From positions 1 to 7,929 of the forward strand of contig JAGNPF010000053.1 of assembly GCA_017989775.1 (NCBI GenBank): DNA of 7,929 nucleotides. Direction: 5' to 3'. Position numbers and translations under genes: made by a program. The notes beneath the pieces are model-generated. The model searched no databases. It was given only the letters and a program-made list of their open reading frames with translations, and was not told the DNA's origin. The stretch's first letter is position 1. Every line of letters starts with the position of its first letter. Of the stretch, positions 1 through 5,815 are shown piece after piece. The DNA is from Flavobacterium sp. Its GTDB lineage: Bacteria; Bacteroidota; Bacteroidia; Flavobacteriales; Flavobacteriaceae.

Positions 1-10
1 CCTTTCCCCC

Positions 11-43
11 ACTCAAAGCTTACTCAAAGCCCTATCAAAGCTA
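11..43. repeat. Three tandem copies of an 11-base repeat
   Basis: Units start at 11, 22 and 33: ACTCAAAGCTT, ACTCAAAGCCC and TATCAAAGCTA. All three share the core TCAAAGC. The period is not a multiple of three, so it would not give a repeated peptide, although two frames happen to stay open here (one to TAA at 62-64). An 11-base period is close to one DNA helical turn, which would suit a protein binding one face of the DNA. A chance or decaying repeat is equally possible. The left edge of the window cuts off any further copies. Confidence 0.6.
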
Positions 44-122
44 GGTTGTGGTACCCTAAAATAATGCCAATAAATAGTGTGAATTTAAAATTACGAAATA
101 ATTTAATAGACAAATCTAAAGA

Positions 123-154
123 TTTTTATTAGTTTAACTTTGTATTTATATTTG
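123..154 (+). promoter_or_regulatory. Candidate Bacteroidota promoter for the nitroreductase gene
   Basis: Two overlapping candidates match the Bacteroidota -7 consensus TAnnTTTG: TAACTTTG at 135-142 and TATATTTG at 147-154. The second has a T-rich block (TTTT, 123-126) 20 bases upstream, where the weaker -33 TTTG element is expected. The start codon at 183 lies about 28 bases downstream of the second candidate. The match is by motif only, in an AT-rich region. Confidence 0.45.
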
Positions 155-182
155 TCAATAAAAAAAATCAAAAAACGCACCT

Positions 183-782
183 ATGAACATTTTAGCTTTA
201 ATCCAAAAAAGATATACTGCCAAGAAATACAACGCTCACAAAGCCATACCACAAGAAAAAATCGAGGAATTGAAAGAAATTTTACGCCTCACTCCTTCTT
301 CCATCAACATCCAACCTTGGAAATTTACCTTTGTTCAAAATCCGGAAATCAAGGCGAAATTGGCTTCCGTTTCGATGCACAATACGGAAAAAATCAATCA
401 AGCACAATTGCTGGTTGTGTTTAGCGTTGCCGATGATTTGGATGCTTTCGAGAATGAAGTAGTCAACGAATTTCCAGAATTCAGAAAAGAAATGTACCAT
501 AAAATGAAAACCTATAAATCAGAAGCCGATTTGAAAATATGGTTGGCCAAACAAGTCTATATTGCCTTAGGAGTTGGACTAACAGCCAGTGCAGCAATGG
601 GGCTGGATTCGACCGCTATGGAAGGCATTGAAACCGACAAATTCAAGGCCATTCTTAATATGACAACTTACCAACCACTATTCGCCATGGCTGTGGGTTA
701 TGGTGCAGATGAAGACTCCAACCGACTTGAAGTAACTCCAAAATCCAGAAGATTGCTGGAGGAGGTAATCGAAACTATTTAA
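183..782 (+). CDS. NfsB-like FMN-dependent nitroreductase family protein
   Basis: This is a probable cytosolic NAD(P)H-dependent FMN oxidoreductase of the nitroreductase fold, 199 residues (E. coli NfsB has 217). Residues matching the NfsB flavin contacts are visible: R10, T12 and K14 near the N-terminus, P38-S39-S40 with N42, Q44, P45 and W46, then N67 and K70, and a C-terminal K187-S-R189 pair. The segment A145-M-E-G148 matches the NfsB loop that covers the flavin. Family members reduce nitroaromatics, quinones or pterins; the physiological substrate here cannot be read from sequence. The start at 183 gives the standard family N-terminus and lies just downstream of a promoter candidate. It has no close partner gene and looks monocistronic: 119 bases and another promoter candidate separate it from the phosphatase gene. 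Confidence 0.93.
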   Translation: MNILALIQKRYTAKKYNAHKAIPQEKIEELKEILRLTPSSINIQPWKFTFVQNPEIKAKLASVSMHNTEKINQAQLLVVFSVADDLDAFENEVVNEFPEFRKEMYHKMKTYKSEADLKIWLAKQVYIALGVGLTASAAMGLDSTAMEGIETDKFKAILNMTTYQPLFAMAVGYGADEDSNRLEVTPKSRRLLEEVIETI

Positions 783-784
783 AA

Positions 785-810
785 AAAACGGATTAAATCT
801 TTTGCGTTTT
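785..810 (+). terminator. Weak hairpin after the nitroreductase gene
   Basis: AAAACG (785-790) pairs with CGTTTT (805-810) around a 14-base loop that holds a small GAT/ATC stem. The T run that ends the stem is only four bases. It sits directly after the stop codon, so a weak intrinsic terminator is plausible, but the stem is AT-rich and short. Confidence 0.25.
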
Positions 811-834
811 CCAACATAAAAAAAACAATATACA

Positions 835-842
835 TACCTTTG
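835..842 (+). promoter_or_regulatory. Candidate -7 element for the HAD phosphatase gene
   Basis: TACCTTTG is a full match to the Bacteroidota -7 consensus TAnnTTTG, 59 bases before the ATG at 902. Upstream T-rich stretches (TTTG at 801-804 and TTTT at 807-810) are 30 and 24 bases away, somewhat far for a standard -33 element. This could drive the phosphatase, helical-protein and DUF808 genes together. Confidence 0.5.
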
Positions 843-901
843 GCAATATCCCAACCTAGAATCGAAAAACACCTTCTTTCGATTGATTTAAAGTATGTAA
901 A

Positions 902-1552
902 ATGAAGTTCAAAGGAATTATTTTTGATTTAGATGGAACATTGGTCAATTCGCTGGAAGACATTGCCGATGCGATGAATAAGGTACTACAAAGCCTCGAT
1001 TACCCAACCCATAGTTATGACGATTACCAGTATTTCATTGGAAGTGGACTCCGAAATTTGGTAAGCAAGGCTTTGCCTGAAACCAATAACGATGAAAACC
1101 AAATTGAAAAAAGCTTAAATTCGATGATAGACGTGTATCGTGATAATTGCACCAATCAAACCAAAGCCTATCAAGGCATTGTCGAATTATTAAATGAATT
1201 GAAATCTAGGAAGCTAAAACTTGGTGTTTTTTCGAACAAAGCCGATGCATTGACCAAAGAAATCACGAAAGCTTTATTTCCAGATGTTTTTGACCCCATC
1301 GTGGGTTTAAGCACAGAATCACTCAAAAAACCGAATCCATTTGAAGCCTTGGAAATCAGCAAAAGTTGGGGATTACAACCCGAAGAAATGATTTTCGTGG
1401 GCGATTCCGGCATTGATATGCAAACGGCAACGAATGCCAATATGCACGCAGTGGGAGTGTCCTGGGGATACAGACCCGAAAAAGAATTAATGGAAAACGG
1501 AGCCCAGCACATTTTGAACCATCCTTTGGATTTGATACCCATTTTACAATAA
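902..1552 (+). CDS. HAD-superfamily phosphatase, Gph/PpaX-like
   Basis: This is a cytosolic haloacid dehalogenase-type phosphomonoesterase of 216 residues. All four HAD motifs are present: motif I D9-L-D11-G-T (nucleophile D9 and acid/base D11), motif II S111-N112, motif III lysine at K142/K143 just before P144, and motif IV G167-D168 with D172 for Mg2+. A helical cap insert spans roughly residues 16-85, as in the C1-cap group that includes phosphoglycolate phosphatase (Gph) and pyrophosphatase PpaX; the length equals the short members of that group. Substrate cannot be fixed from motifs: 2-phosphoglycolate, pyrophosphate or another small phosphoester are possible. It is the first gene of a probable three-gene run, 40 bases before the next gene. 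Confidence 0.92.
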   Translation: MKFKGIIFDLDGTLVNSLEDIADAMNKVLQSLDYPTHSYDDYQYFIGSGLRNLVSKALPETNNDENQIEKSLNSMIDVYRDNCTNQTKAYQGIVELLNELKSRKLKLGVFSNKADALTKEITKALFPDVFDPIVGLSTESLKKPNPFEALEISKSWGLQPEEMIFVGDSGIDMQTATNANMHAVGVSWGYRPEKELMENGAQHILNHPLDLIPILQ

Positions 1553-1592
1553 TTCAAGATATACTTTTCAATAGAACTTAAACTAAAAAAAG

Positions 1593-2099
1593 ATGTCAAA
1601 ACGAGACGAATTACATCAATTTCCCTTGTATCAAAAAGCGGAACAAATTTATAAAATCACCCAAGGACTAATCGAAACTGTTCCTGCCGACAATGAATTT
1701 CTGCAAGAAACAACGGTGCGGTTCATGATGGAAAATGCAATGATTATACCCGCCAAAATTGCAGGAGCACAAGCAGTCGACTTGTATGATTTAAAAATGG
1801 AAAATGCCACCATTATCCGAAAAGCAGCCCGTGAACTAAGTGTTTATGCCGGGAGTTTGCGCTTTGAAAAAGAAATCGTGGACCAAGACTACATTCTTTT
1901 ATTGAGAAAAGAAATCGACGAATTCAGGCTCTTGTTCATTGATTGGGTAGCTGGTTTCGACGTGTGGAATTACATCAAGGACGATTGGGGATTATTCAAC
2001 CCACCCGGAGTAAATGCCCACGACAAAGACCCGGATGACGACATCCCTTTTGATCCGGATGATTTTTTAAATTTTGGAGAGGAAGACGAAAATGACTAG
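1593..2099 (+). CDS. Uncharacterised helical protein with acidic C-terminal tail
   Basis: I do not recognise a named family with certainty. The 168-residue product has no signal peptide or membrane segment. Residues about 12-123 look all-helical, with amphipathic stretches at roughly 12-30, 35-60, 62-90 and 99-121. This layout resembles the small four-helix-bundle proteins related to the 23S rRNA intervening-sequence protein, a weak pattern-based comparison. Residues 144-168 are very acidic: 13 of 25 are Asp or Glu, with the tetrapeptide DPDD occurring twice. Such a tail could bind a basic partner or cations. The gene lies 40 bases after the HAD phosphatase and 51 before the DUF808 gene, with no convincing promoter on either side, so co-transcription is likely. 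Bases 1593-1595 are ATG after an A-rich leader. Confidence 0.85.
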   Translation: MSKRDELHQFPLYQKAEQIYKITQGLIETVPADNEFLQETTVRFMMENAMIIPAKIAGAQAVDLYDLKMENATIIRKAARELSVYAGSLRFEKEIVDQDYILLLRKEIDEFRLLFIDWVAGFDVWNYIKDDWGLFNPPGVNAHDKDPDDDIPFDPDDFLNFGEEDEND

Positions 2100-2150
2100 G
2101 TTTACAAACAAAAATCAACAAAAAACAATTTAACGGTAATAGACAATTAT

Positions 2151-3020
2151 ATGGCATCAGGTTTTTTCGCACTATTAGATGATATCGCAGCAATTATGGA
2201 TGATGTGGCGGTAATGAGTAAAATTGCAGCCAAAAAAACGGCCGGTATTTTGGGCGACGATTTGGCCGTCAATGCCGAGAAAGCATCCGGATTTATTTCT
2301 TCCAGGGAAATTCCCGTTTTGTTAGCCATTGCCAAAGGTTCTTTCATCAATAAATTGATTATTCTTCCCATAGCCTTCCTGCTGAGTGCTTTTTTGCCTT
2401 TGGCAATTATAATCATTTTAGTAGCTGGAGGTCTATTTTTAGCCTATGAAGGTGCCGAAAAAATACACGAATACTTCTTTCCTCACAAACATCATGCAAC
2501 CGAAATTATCGAACAAGACTTTAGCGAAGCCGAAATTTTGGCTCTAGAAAAAGACAAAATAAAATCGGCCATCGTAACCGATTTCATTCTATCAGTCGAG
2601 ATTGTAATCATTGCGCTGGGCACCGTAATCGAGGAATCCCTCAGCAAACAAATTGTCGTAGTTTCGATAATTGCCATATTGGCCACCGTGGGCGTGTATG
2701 GCATTGTGGCATTGATTGTTCGAATGGACGAATTGGGCTACAAACTTATCGCATTGAGCACAAAAGAACGAAGTTTGTCAAAAACAATTGGCAATATATT
2801 GGTTCAAGCCTTGCCTAAAGTCATCAAAAGTTTGTCCGTAATTGGCACCATCGCCTTGATTCTTGTGGCCGGCGGCATCTTTGCACACAATATTGATTTC
2901 CTGCATCATTTGCTTCCGCAGTGGCCTTCGGTGCTAAAAGAATTTGGTTTCGGACTCCTCATTGGCTTCTTGGTTCTGACAATCGTGAAGATTTTCAAAA
3001 AAATAGTTGGAAAAAATTGA
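2151..3020 (+). CDS. DUF808/YedI-like multi-pass inner-membrane protein
   Basis: The 289-residue product matches the DUF808 (YedI) family in length (members are about 300 residues) and in its opening: a conserved soluble segment, M1-A-S-G-F-F through about residue 48, with G33-x-L-G-D-D and K44-A-S-G. Hydrophobic segments follow at about 66-98 (probably a hairpin), 144-160, 167-190, 227-247 and 265-285, giving an estimated five or six membrane passes. A short His-rich loop (H112, H114, H115) lies after the first membrane hairpin and could contact metal, which is speculation. The molecular function of the family is unknown to me. It probably ends the transcript that begins with the phosphatase gene; no strong hairpin terminator is visible just after its TGA. 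Confidence 0.9.
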   Translation: MASGFFALLDDIAAIMDDVAVMSKIAAKKTAGILGDDLAVNAEKASGFISSREIPVLLAIAKGSFINKLIILPIAFLLSAFLPLAIIIILVAGGLFLAYEGAEKIHEYFFPHKHHATEIIEQDFSEAEILALEKDKIKSAIVTDFILSVEIVIIALGTVIEESLSKQIVVVSIIAILATVGVYGIVALIVRMDELGYKLIALSTKERSLSKTIGNILVQALPKVIKSLSVIGTIALILVAGGIFAHNIDFLHHLLPQWPSVLKEFGFGLLIGFLVLTIVKIFKKIVGKN

Positions 3021-3055
3021 ATCTCCAACAAACAAAATCTTCTTAAACACAAATT

Positions 3056-3078
3056 TATTCGGCATAGTACTACGAATA
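3056..3078. repeat. Dyad symmetry in the gap upstream of the pectin genes
   Basis: TATTCG (3056-3061) is the inverse complement of CGAATA (3073-3078). The spacer includes the perfect 8-base palindrome TAGTACTA (3065-3072). It lies about 80-100 bases upstream of the promoter candidate at 3131-3161. It could be an operator, or a remnant of something else, since an antisense reading frame also runs through it. Confidence 0.4.
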
Positions 3079-3130
3079 TTGCTATTTAACAGTCCAAAAT
3101 CACGTACTCCGTATTTTTTCCCATAATTAA

Positions 3131-3161
3131 TTGGTAAATACTCATTTTTTAAATACTTTTG
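3131..3161 (+). promoter_or_regulatory. Candidate promoter for the LamG-GH28-PL10 gene set
   Basis: TTGG at 3131-3134 and TACTTTTG at 3154-3161 are separated by 19 bases. This matches the Bacteroidota -33 (TTG/TTTG) and -7 (TAnnTTTG) elements with proper spacing, and is the best two-part promoter match in the window. It would give a leader of about 80-85 bases before the ATG at 3251. That leader contains a 7-base inverted repeat, TTGCATT (3171-3177) and AATGCAA (3203-3209). Confidence 0.6.
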
Positions 3162-3250
3162 GGTAATCGATTGCATTGTTGTTTTTTGGATTCAAAACCT
3201 ATAATGCAAGCGAAAAGTAATTATTGCCGATTAAAAAACAGGAAAACCAA

Positions 3251-3928
3251 ATGACTACAACTTCACGATTGATTGCGCTTCTTTTCATGTGTTTTTCACT
3301 TGGTTCAAAAGGGCAAAACCCTGAAATCAAAAAAGAGATCAATGCAACAACAGAATGGTTATTGGCACATTTACTTCAATCCAAATCCAGCAATGTCGAG
3401 GTTAGTGGAAATCCCAAAATAGTCAATTCTCCTTATGGCGAAGCCGTCTCTTTCAACGGAATTGACGATGCGCTATTTTTAAACGAACTCCCCTTGAAAT
3501 CTGTTCAGGAATTCACGGTGGAAATGATTTTCAAACCCGAGTTAAAAGGCGTATTCGAACAACGAATCTTGCACATCGGCGAAAGCACCAAAGACAGGAT
3601 GTTGCTCGAAATTAGAGCCGTAGAAAACAACTGGTATTTTGATGGTTATACCGCTTCGGGAACCAACAAAAAAGCCCTTATCGACGAAAAACTCATTCAT
3701 CCTTTGGAACAATGGTATCATGTAGCTTTCGTGGTAACGCCCAAAAGCCGAACCACTTTTGTCAACGGAAAACAGGAATTGTTTCTCGAATTTCCTTTTC
3801 TGCCCATTGAAAGCGGACAAACCTCCATTGGAGTCCGGATGAATAAACTGTGCTGGTTCAAAGGAGCCATTTACAAAATACGGATAACACCAAAACAAAT
3901 AGAGCCCAAAGATTTTATGAAGTTTTAG
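3251..3928 (+). CDS. Secreted single-domain LamG/concanavalin-A-like protein
   Basis: The 225-residue product has a signal peptide (basic R6, hydrophobic core about 7-17, probable cleavage after G21 before Q22). The rest resembles one LamG (laminin-G-like jelly-roll) domain. Typical strands are visible: the G63-x-A-V-S-F-N-G segment, a strand ending F88-x-V-E-M-I-F, the W145-Y-H-V-A-F-V-V stretch, a nearby V-N-G-K hairpin, and a final F203-K-G-A-I-Y-K-I-R-I strand. These folds often bind glycans or calcium; no catalytic residues of a known glycosidase are evident. It precedes two secreted pectinases by 130 bases, suggesting a polysaccharide-binding or surface role, an inference from context. 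The frame also has a TTG at 3224, but the ATG at 3251 puts the signal peptide at the N-terminus and is preferred. It has no type IX secretion sorting domain. Confidence 0.82.
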   Translation: MTTTSRLIALLFMCFSLGSKGQNPEIKKEINATTEWLLAHLLQSKSSNVEVSGNPKIVNSPYGEAVSFNGIDDALFLNELPLKSVQEFTVEMIFKPELKGVFEQRILHIGESTKDRMLLEIRAVENNWYFDGYTASGTNKKALIDEKLIHPLEQWYHVAFVVTPKSRTTFVNGKQELFLEFPFLPIESGQTSIGVRMNKLCWFKGAIYKIRITPKQIEPKDFMKF

Positions 3929-4058
3929 TTGCAAAAAATTTAGTGTTCAAATGCAAAAAAAATGAACAACTTTAAAACAATTAGAAATTTAAGCCCGTTT
4001 TACATATAAAAGAGTCGAAAAATAAATTAAAGAAAAATTAAATCAAATTAAAACAAGA

Positions 4059-5747
4059 ATGAAAACAAACCCAATCAACCTATTGTGCATCGCCCTGACA
4101 GTTGTAATGACGAGCTGGTCGAATAACAGTGTCGCCCAAAATTCAAAATCCAATGAAACCTACGAAGGCATTGAATTCAAAATGGCCATTGTCAAAGAGC
4201 CCGTAATTCCAAACAACACCGTAAACATCAAGGATTTTGGTGCCGTAAATGGTGGCTATGTTTTAAACACCAAGGCTTTTGCCGATGCCATAGATGCCGT
4301 GTCCAAAAAAGGCGGCGGAAAAGTGATTATCCCTCCCGGAATTTGGCTCACAGGTCCAATCATTTTGAAAAGCAACCTCGAATTGCACGCCCAAACAGGT
4401 GCTTTAATCAAATTTTCGACCGATAAAAGTTTGTATCCAATCATCCAAACCAGTTTTGAAGGTTTGAACACTTGGCGTTGTATCTCTCCTATTTACGGAA
4501 AAAATCTGGAGAACGTGGCCTTCACCGGAAAAGGAGTTTGGGACGGCTCAGGCGAAGTGTGGAGACAAGTAAAAAAATCAAAAGTAACCGAAAACCAATG
4601 GAAAAAGTTTGTGGCTTCCGGAGGAGTGGTCAATGCTGCAAAAACCAGTTGGTATCCATCGGAAACATTCATGAAGGCTTCTGAAGGTGCCGACCAAAAT
4701 GTGCGTCTGGATTTGAAAACCAAGGAAGATTTCGAAGCCATTCACGATTTTCTTCGTCCCGTATTGGTAAGCATCCAAAACAGTAAAAGAGTCTTGTTTG
4801 ACGGACCCGTTTTTCAAAATTCTCCTGCCTGGAACATTCATCCTTTGATGATTGAAGACTTGATTATTCGCAATGTATCCGTTAGAAATCCTTGGTTCTC
4901 CCAAAACGGGGACGGTCTTGACGTGGAATCCTGCAAAAATGTACTGGTTGAAAATTCTACTTTTGACGTGGGAGACGACGCCATTTGCATCAAGTCCGGA
5001 AAAGACAAAGACGGTCGCGATCGTGGGGTTCCTTGCGAAAACATCATCATCAGAAACAATATCGTGTATCACGGACACGGAGGTGTAACTGTGGGAAGTG
5101 AAATGTCCAGTGGCGTAAAAAACATGCACGTATCAAACTGTTCTTTTATGGGAACCGACGTTGGCTTGCGTTTCAAAAGTAATCGTGGACGTGGCGGAGT
5201 TGTAGAAAATATTTTTATCTCGGATATTTTCATGACCGATATTCCATCGCAAGCCATTTCATTCGACCTTTATTACGGTGGAAAATCCATTGCCGAAACT
5301 TTGGCTGAAGGTGGAAATAAAGTAAGTTCCAAAATTGTTCCCGTTGATGAAAAAACACCACAATTCAAAAACATTTCTATTAAAAACATAACTATTGCAG
5401 GTGCTTATCAAGCCGTATTTTTACAAGGTTTGCCAGAGATGAATCTTGAAAACATAGAAATTTCTAATTTGACTGCCAAAGCAGAAAAAGGATTTTCAAT
5501 CATTGATGCCAACAAAATCAAACTTAGCAATATCAAATTAAACATAAAAGAAGACAAAGTTTTTGACATTCATAATGGGAAAAATGTATCCTTAAAAAAT
5601 GTTGAATTCAATTCTACTTCCCCAAAAGCAGTTAGCATCAACGGAGCTGCTTCTGAAAAAATTGAATTAACGTCATCATCCAATTTCGATTTTTCCAAAA
5701 AAACCATCATTGGTGACACCGTTCCAAAAGGAGCCGTAAAATTGTAA
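4059..5747 (+). CDS. Secreted glycoside hydrolase family 28, polygalacturonase-type
   Basis: The 562-residue product has a signal peptide ending near S24-V-A26, with cleavage before Q27, so it acts in the periplasm or outside the cell. A pectate-lyase-like segment, V55-N-I-K-D-F-G-A, opens the right-handed beta-helix. The GH28 catalytic signature is complete: N283-G-D285-G-L-D288 (family NTD), G305-D306-D307, G339-H340-G341 and R371-F-K373 (family RIK). These correspond to the three aspartates, the histidine and the Arg/Lys pair of fungal polygalacturonases, so it should hydrolyse alpha-1,4-galacturonosyl linkages. Residues about 165-225 form an insertion with a S-G-G-V and W198-Y-P-S motif, common in Bacteroidota GH28 enzymes, many exo-acting; exo action here is inference. 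Beta-helix repeats continue to the C-terminus, with no sorting domain. It lies between the LamG and PL10 genes. The 130-base leader is A-rich and shows no TAnnTTTG element. Confidence 0.95.
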   Translation: MKTNPINLLCIALTVVMTSWSNNSVAQNSKSNETYEGIEFKMAIVKEPVIPNNTVNIKDFGAVNGGYVLNTKAFADAIDAVSKKGGGKVIIPPGIWLTGPIILKSNLELHAQTGALIKFSTDKSLYPIIQTSFEGLNTWRCISPIYGKNLENVAFTGKGVWDGSGEVWRQVKKSKVTENQWKKFVASGGVVNAAKTSWYPSETFMKASEGADQNVRLDLKTKEDFEAIHDFLRPVLVSIQNSKRVLFDGPVFQNSPAWNIHPLMIEDLIIRNVSVRNPWFSQNGDGLDVESCKNVLVENSTFDVGDDAICIKSGKDKDGRDRGVPCENIIIRNNIVYHGHGGVTVGSEMSSGVKNMHVSNCSFMGTDVGLRFKSNRGRGGVVENIFISDIFMTDIPSQAISFDLYYGGKSIAETLAEGGNKVSSKIVPVDEKTPQFKNISIKNITIAGAYQAVFLQGLPEMNLENIEISNLTAKAEKGFSIIDANKIKLSNIKLNIKEDKVFDIHNGKNVSLKNVEFNSTSPKAVSINGAASEKIELTSSSNFDFSKKTIIGDTVPKGAVKL

Positions 5748-5769
5748 AAACACAAATTAATACCCAAAC

Positions 5770-5796
5770 CCGTTGGCTGTCATCAACAATCAACGG
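5770..5796 (+). repeat. Inverted repeat between the GH28 and PL10 genes
   Basis: CCGTTG (5770-5775) is complementary to CAACGG (5791-5796) with a 15-base loop. There is no T run after it, so it is unlikely to be a standard terminator. It lies in the 68-base gap between the two pectinase genes and could act in mRNA stability or processing. Confidence 0.35.
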
Positions 5797-5815
5797 CTTA
5801 AAACTGATTGAAACA

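Noticed and set aside
1..64. Open frames running in from the left edge, one ending at TAA 62-64
   Set aside because: About 20 codons without any recognisable motif, overlapping an 11-base repeat, do not support calling a partial gene.
140..424. 94-codon + strand frame overlapping the nitroreductase start
   Set aside because: It lies in another frame of a clearly coding gene and begins inside the promoter region with a non-ATG start.
1171..1599. 142-codon - strand reading frame across the HAD phosphatase gene
   Set aside because: It is antisense to an intact HAD gene, overlaps the start of the next gene, and resembles no family I know.
2022..2054. EF-hand-like Asp spacing in the acidic tail of the 1593-2099 product
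   Set aside because: D144, D146 and D148 fit the loop start, but the glycine at position 6 is Asp and position 12 is Pro, so it is not a real EF-hand loop.
3139..3145. TACTCAT, matching the E. coli NarL heptamer pattern TACYYMT
   Set aside because: A seven-base degenerate match in AT-rich DNA is expected by chance, and it lies between the promoter elements without a paired site.
3224..3250. TTG start nine codons upstream of the LamG gene start
   Set aside because: It would put charged residues ahead of the signal peptide, while the ATG at 3251 gives a normal secretion signal.
4578..5129. 183-codon - strand reading frame inside the GH28 gene
   Set aside because: It is fully antisense to a gene with complete catalytic motifs and its translation shows no recognisable domain. 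It is best explained by codon bias of the + strand gene.
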